Shown here: positions 53,990 through 64,000 of the stretch, one piece after another | Layout of the letters: each line of letters opens with the position of its first letter | Position numbering within the stretch: position 1 is the stretch's first letter | From: Pictodentalium vernedei | Lineage: Eukaryota; Mollusca; Scaphopoda; Dentaliida; Dentaliidae | Length of the DNA stretch: 64,000 bases | Reading direction: 5' to 3' | Assembly (NCBI GenBank): GCA_031216915.1 | Contig: CM062292.1 | Location: forward strand, 74,444,956 to 74,508,955 | Program-made: the position numbers and the translations under genes | Notes under the pieces: generated by a model | The model's database searches: none | What the model was told of the DNA's origin: nothing | What the model saw: the letters and a program-made list of their open reading frames with translations, nothing else

Positions 53990-54477
53990 AATAGTAAACA
54001 GGTTGGAGGGCCTAGGACATAGAGGAAAATCCAATAAGCTCAACTATATAGTAAAGAGGTAACCCCTTAAGGAGAAAAGGAGTATTAGGCTTTACATGTA
54101 TCTTTCTTATTTAATATTAAATTAGAAAGATACACTACCCTTAATAATTGAGCACAATAACATTCATGTTCTCTATTAACATCCAGTATAACCCTTATAC
54201 TAATTATTTTTAAAGCAAGCCAATAAATAAAGTAGTCCAGAGAATTGAGACTCTTTATAATCATTTAAAAGTGTCCGAGTATTGTATATTAAAGCCCGTT
54301 TGACACTTGACATATACAAATGCTTCACACCGAGCTACACTTTAAAAATAAGACATGAATGAATTTAAACATTAAAATTACACTTTAAAACCATCCCGGA
54401 AGCGACTCAGAAATACTGACTTGGAGGAGGCATTCCCTTGCTTTTCACTATAAAGCAGGTGACCTAAGGGAACAACC

Positions 54478-54500
54478 GCCCCCCCCCCCCCCCCCCCCCC
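54478..54500. repeat. C homopolymer tract in DIRS copy D
   Basis: Uninterrupted C run of roughly 20-plus. The equivalent tracts in B (interrupted by T) and C are different in length. Confidence 0.8.
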
Positions 54501-54597
54501 TTCCCCTTGCCCTGGGTCAAATAGCCCAGAGCGAAGAGGGCAGCCGGACGGAGTCACTGCCGGAACAGAAAGCCTGCATAACTATAGTTGCAACTGT

Positions 54598-55637
54598 TTA
54601 GTGGACGACATTCTGAGCAACAGATAACGGACCTAAACAATGCAGGTCTCCAGAAATGGACTCAATATTTCTGAGATAAAAATTCGTAAATGTGGATGGC
54701 TGAGACCAATAAGCAGCCTTCATTAAATCTGTAATAGCAACACTATTAGCATAAGCCCAGGAAGTAGAAAGAGCTCTTACTTCATGAGCAGAAATCTTAA
54801 GCACAGACTGCTGAGAAGAAGATAAATCTTCATAAGCAGTACGGATAGTTAACTGAATCCATCTAGCAATAGAATGGACTGAAATGTCCTTTCTATTAGG
54901 CATCAAAGACAGAAAGAAACATTTCCATCCCTTTCTGATAAACTGAGATCTCTGTTTATAGATACGTAGTGCTCTAACAGGACAGAGTAAAGGCCTACGC
55001 CCGTCTGAAGACGGAAGAGCCTTAATAACAATAGGTTCCGGATATTTATTAGGAGCCTGATTCTTAGCTAAAAAACCCACATTAGTAGTGAAGGTGATAG
55101 TGTTCCCAGCACTACGATAATGAGAATCATCCACCGATAGTGCATGAAGCTCACTGACTCTTCTGGCAGAAGAGAAAGCTAAGAGAAAAGCTGTCTTATA
55201 AGATAAGAATTTGAAATCTACTGTCCCAAGAGGTTCAAATGGCTTTTCCTTCAATTTAAGGAGAACCCAAGCTAAATTCCACTTAGGAATTAATCTAAGA
55301 GTTCTGGGTCTATTTATCGAAAAGTTCTAACCAACTTCGATAAAGAGACATTAGATCCAATTTGTAAACTATCATGATGTGCATAGGTATCAGATAACAT
55401 AGATCTATAACCCTTTATAGTAACAGGCTGCAGTTTGATTTCGTCAAACAAGTATACTAGAAAGTTTGCAATGTCTGGTATAGAGGGATCAAATATATCT
55501 ACAGAATGATCCCTACACCAACGACGAAAAACCTTCCACTTAGCCGCATAGTTTAGCGAAGAGGAGGTCCTCCTACAATTAGAAATCGCGTCCACTGCTC
55601 GTCCTGTAAAGTGCTTGCCATGCAAGAAGGACCGCAC
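54598..55637 (-). pseudogene. Tyrosine recombinase of DIRS copy D, one frameshift
   Basis: The best-preserved catalytic end among the copies: ISAHEVRALSTSWAYAN and FTNFYLRNI are in frame to the stop at 54598, so the H-x-x-R and Tyr are present, with the first Arg region SSARRVSEL. One T is missing in AAAGTTCTAACC near 55321-55326, which breaks the N-terminal third from the rest. Confidence 0.88.
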
Positions 55638-57742
55638 AACGGAAAAACGTGAAGGTTGAGACCTTGCGGGTTGTGATGGAGTTGGCGCGATTTCCCCTGC
55701 GAAAGAAGATCCTCTCGTGGAGGAAGCTTCCGCGGTAGGTCCCACAACAGACACCTGAGTAGATTTATCCACGGTCTCTGTGGCGACAGAGATGCTACCA
55801 ACACAATCTTGCATTGAGATTGTTTTATCTTTAGCAATACTTGTTGAATTAACGGCGCTGGAGGATACGCATATCCTATCATTCCGTCCCAAGGGATCGA
55901 CAGAGCGTCTACTGCAAATGCTCTTGGATCCGGACACGGAGACACATACGTCTGCAACTGATTGTTGAGATGTGTCGCAAATAAGTCTATCATTGGCCGT
56001 TCCCATTGGTAGCAAATCTGATTGAATACTTGTTTGTTGAGAGTCCACTCCGACGGCAACAAGCGACCCTTTCGTGAAAGGGAGTCTGCTAGCACATTCA
56101 GACGACCCGGTATGTGACGGACCGAAAGAAGAACGTGATGTTCTAACGCAAACAGAAGGATTCTTTCCGTTAGATTGAACAACGGAACTGAATGAGTGCC
56201 TCCCTGATTCCGTATATACGCCACTACTGTCGTATTGTCGGATAGGATTTGGACATGAGCATCGTGAATAATGTCCATCCAGTGACGTAACGCAAGCCAA
56301 ATTGACATCATTTCCTTGATGTTTATGTGCTTGCACAGGAATTGCGGATCCCAAAGACCCTGGCATCTCGAATCCGTTGGGATTAATGATGCACCCCAAC
56401 CTGTTTGACTGGCATCCGTCATAACGGTAAAACTCGGATCCGGCAACTGCAGCGGAACTCCTTGAGTTAACCACTGAATGTTTGCCCAAGTCTGAATCTC
56501 TTGTTTCACTTGATCTGACAAGAGAACGTCTACATCGAGCGAATGAATTTTCACACTCCAATTCTGAGTCAGGAAAATTTAAAGAGGACGTGTGCGTAGC
56601 CGCCCCATCGGAATGAGATCCGCGGCGGCTCCGCACAGACCTATCAGTCTCATAAATTCTCTCGCCGTGACTTTGTCTGCGTGCAGACAATAGCGAGCGT
56701 AACAACTGACTAATTTCGCTCTGGTTAACGGCAGACGAACGAGATTGTTGTGCGTCTCAAAGCTCATTCCCAGATGAGTGAATGACTTGGACGGCACCAG
56801 ATCCGACTTCTCCTCGTTTACTATAAAACCGAGACGTCGGAGCAATAGAAGAAGATTCTGAACATCGTTCTGAAGCGTTAACTCGTTGCCGTACCTCTGA
56901 AGAATGTCGTCCAGGTAGGCCGACGTTACCGCAGACGAATGAGCTCGGAAGTAGATCATTACCGAGTTCATTACCCGAGTGAAAGCCCAGGGTGCTAGAT
57001 TCAATCCGAAGCACATCGCCCGGAATTGATACACCACTCCTAGGACTGCGAAGCGTAGATACTTTCGGAATGTCGGATGTACCATGACGTGAAAGTACGC
57101 ATCTTTGAGATCTATGCTCGTTGCATAATCGTTCACCCGAATACTCGCTCTGACCGATCGAATCGTCTCCATATAAAACTTCGGAGCGACGATCAGCTTG
57201 TTTATCCAGCTCAAATCTATGACTGGACGGAACGAGCCGTCTGGTTTCGGAACCAGAAACAGATGGCTGTAGAATCCCAGAGATTCCTGGTTTTCTACGA
57301 CCTCTACCGCGTTCTTCATTAAAAGAGACTGCACCTCTGATAACAGAGCGTCTCTTTTCTGTGGATTTGACGGAAGATGAGTCCACTTTGGACTTCGAGT
57401 TAATGGAGGCTTTCGTTTGAAGGATATCTTTAGACCTTCCGAAGTCACTCCTCTCACCCAAGGGTCGTCCGTAATCGACGCCCACTCTTGTGAAAAACTC
57501 GACAACCTTCCGCCAACCGGAACGCGATAGAGGTTTAAGCCATCACCTCCTGGACCTGCGAGGCCTGCGGTAGGAGAAACCCTGTCTTCCACGACCCGCA
57601 CCTCACCTCGTCGACCTCGGGGCGTCCGACCGATTGTCCCGGCCTGAAGGACGTCCCGAACGAGAGTCGCTATCCTGACGGTCTCTCGAATAAGACCAAG
57701 AGGACGCACTGGAACCTCTATAGGAACCTCTCTTGGGCGCAT
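55553..57742 (-). pseudogene. RT-RNase H-methyltransferase-like ORF of DIRS copy D, one stop
   Basis: 730-codon frame from the Met at 57742. SIDLKDAYFHV and AYLDDIL are present. A Gln codon is TAA at 56579-56581, between RT and RNase H. RNase H (TDASQTGWG) and the methyltransferase-like tail are open to 55553. No indel relative to copy B apart from B's own frameshift. Confidence 0.9.
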
Positions 57743-59536
57743 TAGACCCAGAAGTGCCTGTCTTATTCGTGTCTGCTGTATCCGACTTTTTAGGAGCCGA
57801 TCTGAACAACAGAGAATCATTAGCTTTCTTTTTAATTTTATCATAAATAGCGGAAAGCTTGCCGTCAAAGAGAAGTTCTCCTGAGACCGAAGCGACTCTA
57901 AGAGAGTTCTTCACCTTAGAATCCACTAGTGTGGATGTAGCTAGGGCTGCGTCACGTCTAACCAACTCCAGATTTGCCACTGAAAGGGCGGAGTTACACG
58001 TGGAATAAGCTACTGCCCTTGAAAGAAGTCTTAAAGAGGATTGTATATCCTGAAACTCTTCCCCTTGAAGGCGCAGTGATAACGCCTTAGTAAGGTGATC
58101 TGTGTAAGATAAGGCATCTAAATTGGCTCTGTTAGACGCAATAGCTGTTTCCAACACCGCGGTTGGAATAGAAGCTGACGACGGTAATGATAGCTCTAAG
58201 TCTTTCGCCTCATCGTCCATACGCAGAGGAACTCTCGGTATACCCTGTCCTGCCGTATCGAATTTATTCCTTGCATTAATGAAAGGCAGGTTGAGAGTAT
58301 TTGCGGACAAGAAATCTGCTTTCCCCGTCCTGGAAGCAAGTTTAAATATAGCGTCGTTCAATAATTCAAATGTTCTTGCAACATTATTGGACTGCGACGG
58401 AAACTCGGGAGCGATGTCCCTGAACCGCTCAAAAAATTCAGAGTCCAATGACGCCATAATTCTCTTGTCCGGAAGCGCAGCAGTCTGGCCCGACGGAACA
58501 ACTTGAGGTCGTCCGCCCCCAATGCTTCGGCGGAGCGTACCGACCCAGCGCCGTCGGATAATTCTCGATCCGACACCGTTTCTGTCGGCTGCTGGGATGC
58601 TGCGATAAGCTGTGCTATCTGCACAAGAATGTCCGACGTCGAGACCTGCGGAGGCGCAGTCTTTCGCTGCTTCGCCGAGGGCAGCTCCGCATCAGATGGC
58701 TCCCGCATACTTTTCCTATGCGAACGTCCGGAGTCCATCGGTCTCGAATCCCTGGCTGCCGGATGGTGTGACCTGGTCGCCGAAGAATCCTTCATCGGCG
58801 AAGCTGGTAAAATATCGGCGGTCACGCAGCCAAGGTGCGGTCGTGTGCGCTGACGAGAAGAGGAAGCCTTAACAGTCTCTGCGGACTGCTTATACAACGG
58901 AGCGTCCCGTGCGACAGACGTATGCTCCGCTAAAGACACATTTTGTACCACAACATCTGGTCCCAGATGTTGTTGTACGAGAGAGGGACCTCTCTCGCTC
59001 GCGGCCCGGCTGGACCTGGACGAGCTAGGAACCGGACTAAAAGGCTTCCTCCGTTCTCGCTTACTATCCGCCGTCACTGGGTGTGCATCTATTATGTTTA
59101 TAGTGCTCGCATCACCCAAAATTTCCTCTTGGACCGCATCGGACGAACCCGGCTGCCGAACCATTCGGTGAATGGACGCTACACCGGGCGAGCTAGCAGA
59201 CGACATTTGTCTAATCTCCATGAGCACTTTTGCCGCTAGCTCTGAATTCATTTGTGACGACGGACGCACACTTGAAGAAGATAACATGGAAACATCACCC
59301 TGTTCTTGTTCCTCTGAAATAGAAACTGAGAGAGTAGAGTGACCTTGTGGAGAAAGAGCCGGCATCGCTCTTTCTCCAGAAACAACATATCGTGACACAC
59401 GTTTCCAATGTTTCTCATCCCAATGTTCACATATAGGACAGGGATTAATGCGAGAACACTGACTACAATTAATACAATGGTCATGAAAGTCAGAGGAAGA
59501 TTTCTTCCTATTACAATTTGAACAATGTCCCTTCAT
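57543..59536 (-). pseudogene. Gag-like ORF of DIRS copy D, deletion and early stop
   Basis: Starts at the ATG at 59536. The Cys cluster and the codon that is TGA in copy B (here CGA, in SIHRMVRQ) are intact. About 109 bp are missing near 58506, changing the frame. A CGA in the RG-rich tail is TGA at 57603-57605, removing the last glycine-arginine repeats. Confidence 0.85.
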
Positions 59537-59587
59537 TGTGAAAGAACAACAATAAGTCCTAGTTACTCGCAAAAACCCCTGACACAA

Positions 59588-60223
59588 AGATACATAATAA
59601 CATGATCCATTAATAAATGAAAAAACAATTGCAAAACAAAATAATTTTGAAAAAATATTTTTTCAGAGAAGCCCAAGTTGCTGAAAAGTAACGTTGAGCC
59701 CCGATGGATCCGATGGCAAAGTGTGGTCAAAAATTTTAAATTTATATAAAATAATTAATGAGACACTTTCGGATAATATAAATGTATCTTATAATGAGAT
59801 AAACTACCACAAAGGCAAACAGCCCCCCTCAAAAAAGGCTGTTGCCAATGAAAACAAACAGTGTAAACACACTAGAAAACATGACTCCAGGCACTGAAAA
59901 AACTGGCCCGGAATCAGTCATCAATTACACTCTATCTGATGCAAAACAGAGACTCCCAGGGGAGAATCTGTAGAACATCAGATGGAAGATGCAGAACACA
60001 AACGTTATACACCCATGGGTGAAAACGTAACTATGGGGAAAATAACAGAAAACATTCTGTAACCAAGCAACTCTCCCAGGATTTAGAAATGAAATTTCTC
60101 AAAAATATGCCAAAAGCATGGGAGAATTGCCAGGGGGGACTTTAGAAGGCTAGGGGAGAGGAAACACTGAATAAGCAGTGCAACAATTAGCAAGAATGAC
60201 AACAAGAGGCCCATGCCTCGAAA
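59588..60223 (-). other. DIRS copy D leader region, cut at 60223
   Basis: Matches the first about 630 bp of the copy B leader, ending inside CCATGCCTCGAAAATAGG of the ancestral sequence. Confidence 0.6.
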
Positions 60224-60450
60224 GTTAAAAAATTTATAGTAATTTATATATTTTTTATACTTACCAATGACCCAGACATAGCTGGTGCTAACTCTTCAAA
60301 TATAGGGCCAAACACAAATTTTGCCCCCCAATCCCCCAAATTTGCATCTAAAACTAAAGAAAACATGTCCTGAGAGGCCCTCCACACTTCGCCCCTACTG
60401 CGCATGCGCAGTGTCAAGGACGTTCCGAAATTGGCGCCATTTATCATTCT
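60224..60450. repeat. DIRS copy E left terminal repeat
   Basis: A-lineage variant (ACTCTTCAAATATAGGG). Same structure as 1811-2039. Confidence 0.9.
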
Positions 60451-60525
60451 AATAACCAGTGCCTGGTAAGCGCTATGTACTCAGCGGGGAGGCAAGAGTT
60501 CCCAACTCCTGGGAGGGCCATCCCC

Positions 60526-60614
60526 GTCTGGGTCATTGGTAAGTATAAAAAATATATAAATTACTATAAATTTTTTAACATTTTTATACTGTACCAATGA
60601 CCCAGACATAGCTG
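60526..60614. other. DIRS copy E internal complementary region
   Basis: Joined complements of the left end (to 60579) and right end (from 60580), intact despite decay of the genes. Confidence 0.9.
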
Positions 60615-61179
60615 AATAGAAAAAAGGCTGGAGGGCCAAGGACATAGAGCAAAATGGAATACGCTCAATAAAATAAAATAGAGTCATCCCCTGTAGGGAA
60701 AAGAAGTAATAGGCCTTACATGTATCTTTCTTATTTATGATAAATTAGAAAGATACAACACCTTCCAAAAATTGAGCTTCATACATCCATGTACTCTATT
60801 AATATCCAATAATCCTTATACTAATAATTTTTAAAGTAAGCCAATAATAAAGTAAGTCTAGAGAATAGAGACTCTTATACTCCTAAAAGTGTGTGAGAAT
60901 TGCATAATCATGTCAGTTGACATATGCAATATTCAAAAGCTATACTTTAAAAACTAAGACTTGAATGAATTTATAAACTTAAACTTCTCACTAAACAACC
61001 ATCCCAATAACAGCTCAGAATTACTAACTCCGGAGGAGGTATCCCCTTGTTTTCATAGTAAAAACAGGTGACCCAAGGGAACACCCTCCCCCCTCCCCTT
61101 TTTCTTGCCCTGGGTCAAATAGCCCAGAGCGAAGAGGGCAGCCGAACGGAGACACTGCCGAAACAGACAGCCTACCTAG

Positions 61180-62290
61180 CTATAGTAGCAACTGTTAAGT
61201 GAATGACATTCTGAGCAGTAGATAATAGACCTAACAATAGAGGCCTCCAGAAATGGACTCGATATTTCTGAGATAAAATTCATGAATGGATGGCTGAGCG
61301 CAATGAGCAGCCTTCAAAAATCTATAATAGCAACACTATTAATGTAAGCCCAAGAAGTAGAAGAACTCTTACTTCATGAGCCGAAATCTTAAGCACAACT
61401 GCTAAGCCAATGATATACCATAAGCAGTACGCTAGTTAATAGAATCCATTAATAAAATGGAGCGTAACGTCCTTCTACTAGACATCAAGACAGAAGAAGC
61501 TTACGCCCTTGTAATAAACAGATATCTGTTTATAAACACATAAACTGTACCCGGAAAGAGTAAAGGCCTATGCCCATACGAAGACGGAAGGACCTTAAAA
61601 TAATAGGTTCCGGATAATAGGAGCCTAACTCTTAAGCAACAATCCAACCTAAATAGTAACGGAAGTATTGATTCCGAAACTATGAAAGTGAAAATCATCC
61701 ATCGATAGTGCATGAAACTCACTGACTCTACAGTAAAAGAGAAACCAACAGAATTACTGTCTAAAAGGTCAGAATTTGAAAACTACTGTTTCCAGAGGCT
61801 CAAATGATTACTTAGCTAAATAAGAACCTGAAGTTAAAATCCGTATAGGAATTTAATCTAAAGATTCTAAGTCTATTTATCAAAAAGTTACTAACTGACT
61901 TAGATAAAGAGACAAAAGACTCAATTGTAAACTATCGTAGAGTGCACAGGTATGAGGTAACATAAACCTATAACCTAAATAACAACAGGCTGCAGTAGAT
62001 CTTGTGAAACAAGTATACTAAAAAATAGCAATGAGTAGTATGGAGGGATCAACCATATGAACATAATGATCCCTACACCACGACGGAAGAGCCTCCACTT
62101 TAGTCGCATAGAATAGCGAAGAAGAGGATCTCCTATAGTAAGAAATCGCGTCCAAAGCTCGTCCAGTACAGTGCTTACAATGCAATACGGACCACACAAC
62201 GGAATACATGAAGGTTGCGACCTTGCTGGTTGTGATAAAGATGACACGATTTACCCAGTGAAAAAAGATCCTCACATAGAGGAAGATTTC
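61180..62290 (-). pseudogene. Decayed tyrosine recombinase, DIRS copy E
   Basis: Same broken fragments as copy A 2783-3880, including identical short minus-strand frames at 61501-61722 and 61975-62275. No functional frame. Confidence 0.7.
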
Positions 62291-63105
62291 ACGTTAAGAT
62301 CCACAGTAGACAAGAGAGTAAATTACTCATGATCTCTGTGAAGATAGAGATGCTATCAACAGAAATGTATTGTGGTTGTTTATCTTAGCAATACCTGCTA
62401 AAACAACAGCGCCGGAGGATACGCGTATCCTATCATTCCGTCCTATAGATCAATAGAGCGTTAACAGTATTAGCTCAGAGATCTGGACAAGCCAACACAT
62501 ACGTCTGCAATTGATTAGCAAGCTGTGTCATAAATAAAACATCATTGGGCGCTCCCATAGATAGCAAATCTGATTGAATACTTGTTTGTTGAGAGTCCAT
62601 TCTGACAGCAACAAGCGACCCGTAAGAGAACGGGAGTGCGATAAAACAATCAGACGACCCAGAATATGACGGACCAAAACTGAACTTGGTGTACTATAAC
62701 CAACAGACGGATTCTTTCCATTAAATTGAATAACGGAAAACGAAAGAGTGCCTCCCTGGTTCCGGAGATACGCCACTACTGTCGAATTAAAGGACAGGAA
62801 TTTGGGCATGCGTTTCTGAATAATGTTCATGCAATGACATAAAGCAAGCCTAAAAAACATTATTCCGCGGAAGTTAAACTGATAGCTAAAAGACTGCGGA
62901 ACCCAAAGACCCTGGCACTTCGAATCCGTAGGGATCAGTATATATCCCAATCTGTTTGACTGGCAACCGTCATAACAGCCACACTCGGGTCCGGCAACTG
63001 CGGCGGCACTCTCTGAGTCAACCACCGAATGTTTGCCCCAGTCTGAATCTCTTGTAACACTAGATAGACAAGAGAATGTATAAATCAAGCAATTCATGGA
63101 TTGCC
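62290..63105 (-). pseudogene. Decayed RNase H / methyltransferase-like segment, DIRS copy E
   Basis: Fragment 62528-63178 keeps PTDSKCQGLW and VVAYLRNQGGT. The RT domain that should lie to the right is absent, and Gag-like sequence follows directly. Confidence 0.72.
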
Positions 63106-64000
63106 GGAAAGTTGCCGTCGAAGAGGAGCTCCTCCGAGAACGAAGCGAGTCTGAGAGAGTTCTTAACCTACTATCCACGCGTGGATGTAGCTAGGGCTGC
63201 ATCACGTCTAACCAACTCCAATCAGCCACTGAAGGGCGGAGTTATACGTGAACAAACTACTGCCCTCAAAAGAAATTACATTGAGAATAATATCCCGTAA
63301 ATCTTTTCTTGAAGACGTAATGATAACACCTCAGTAAGGCGGATTACGTATAATAAAGCGTCTAAGTTAAGTCTACTATACATAATGTCGTTCCCAACAT
63401 TGAAATTGGAAAAGACATAAACGGCGAAAAAGAATATATGCAGTCTTTAATCACACCGTCTAGACGCATATGAACTCTCGGTATGCCCTGCTCTGCCAAA
63501 ATAAACTATATGTAAAAAAGATAAAATGGCAGAAGTGAGCCACGCGGACAAGAAACTAAACTATCATGCTTAGTAGCAGGCTTGTATATATATATAAATA
63601 TATAGCGTCGAAAAATAAAACACATGTTGTAATGACAATATTGGACTGCGTCGGCAAGTCAGGGACAAAGTCCCTGTACCGATCGAAAAATCCGAGTCCA
63701 ATGACGCTATAAGTCTCTTATCCAAGATCGCAGCAATGAAGTCCGAAAAATAATCACTGGAAGAAATGCCAGAAGATATGAAAGGCATCTTCCGATACTA
63801 CTAAAGGGAAAACTCGAAATCTTTCGAATCCCTTTCGCCATCCTGTCGGACCCTATAAAGCGTTCGGTCGTCCGTAGCTTGATGCAACCGTGGACCGCAC
63901 CGACCCAGCGCCGTCGGATAATTCCTGATTCGACCGAGAAACCGTCAATTGCTGGGATGCTGCGAAACAACTGTGCTAACTCGGATAGCACGTCCGTCAC
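63105..64000 (-). pseudogene. Decayed Gag segment, DIRS copy E (cut by window)
   Basis: Corresponds to copy A 4700-5596. Short broken frames only. Confidence 0.65.

Larger units (their letters stand above)
53598..60223 (-). mobile_element. DIRS copy D, truncated on the right by copy E
   Basis: Left end GTTAAAAAAT at 53598 after flank TAGTGAAA. It is collinear with copy B up to CCTCGAAA at 60223, where copy E begins. The rest of its leader and its right terminal repeat (about 400 bp) should lie beyond E, outside the window. Damage: a deletion of about 109 bp and an early stop in Gag, one stop in RT-RNase H and a 1-base deletion in YR. Confidence 0.93.
60224..64000 (-). mobile_element. DIRS copy E, non-autonomous lineage, nested in copy D
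   Basis: Left end GTTAAAAAAT at 60224. It tracks copy A almost base for base, with only about 9 bp net length difference over 3.8 kb, including the AGACATAGCTGG variant, the same scattered stops and the same RT deletion joint (GGATTGCCGGAAAGTTGCCG near 63100). It runs off the window before the region where copy A has Gag duplications. Confidence 0.93.

Overview
This 64 kb window is animal nuclear DNA. It has spliced exons of a single-copy gene, GT-AG introns of up to 16 kb, RNA polymerase III-type SINEs and eukaryote-only transposon classes. Dense dispersed repeats with GGAC-rich or GGGGGTATAA-like tails suggest a marine invertebrate, possibly a mollusc; that placement is a weak inference. 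There are no bacterial operons, rRNA or tRNA genes, and no CRISPR array.

The dominant content is one DIRS-type tyrosine-recombinase retrotransposon family, about 7.1 kb per copy, with every copy coding on the minus strand. The copies are called 0 (1-225, right end only), A (1811-8881), B (13122-20265), C (39484-46672), D (53598-60223, then cut by E) and E (60224 to beyond the window). Each has a left end starting GTTAAAAAAT and inverted terminal repeats of about 200 bp. The internal complementary region (ICR) of each is an exact copy of the joined left and right ends. Coding order on the minus strand is Gag (Cys cluster at the start, RG-rich tail), RT-RNase H-methyltransferase-like ORF, then tyrosine recombinase (YR), in overlapping frames. 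Copies B, C and D are nearly complete but each is broken at different points. A and E form a separate lineage that shares one RT deletion, so they look like non-autonomous passengers.

The surrounding repeats are nested and can be ordered in time. Copy A lies in a 630-bp hAT-like element (1319-9019, 8-bp target duplication). Copy B lies in a 2.4-kb hAT-like element (11660-21168, 8-bp target duplication). Copies 0 and C lie in piggyBac-like TTAA hairpin MITEs. Copy E lies in copy D. A second hAT-like element (35632-36417) lies in another TTAA MITE. Removing the inserts in silico restores host elements of the expected size. Other mobile elements are a Mutator-like element with a FLYWCH/MULE transposase (48740-51199), two SINEs sharing a body but carrying different heads (tRNA-like and 5S-like), and several tandem arrays.

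The only host gene I can support is a ubiquitin-specific protease resembling USP8, on the minus strand. Five exons lie at 51790-51894, 35267-35389, 29016-29129, 27711-27853 and 26890-27019. Their splice sites and reading phases join perfectly. The catalytic Cys exon and the C-terminal His-box exon were not found. The 16.4-kb intron between the first two exons holds DIRS copy C and the Mutator-like element.
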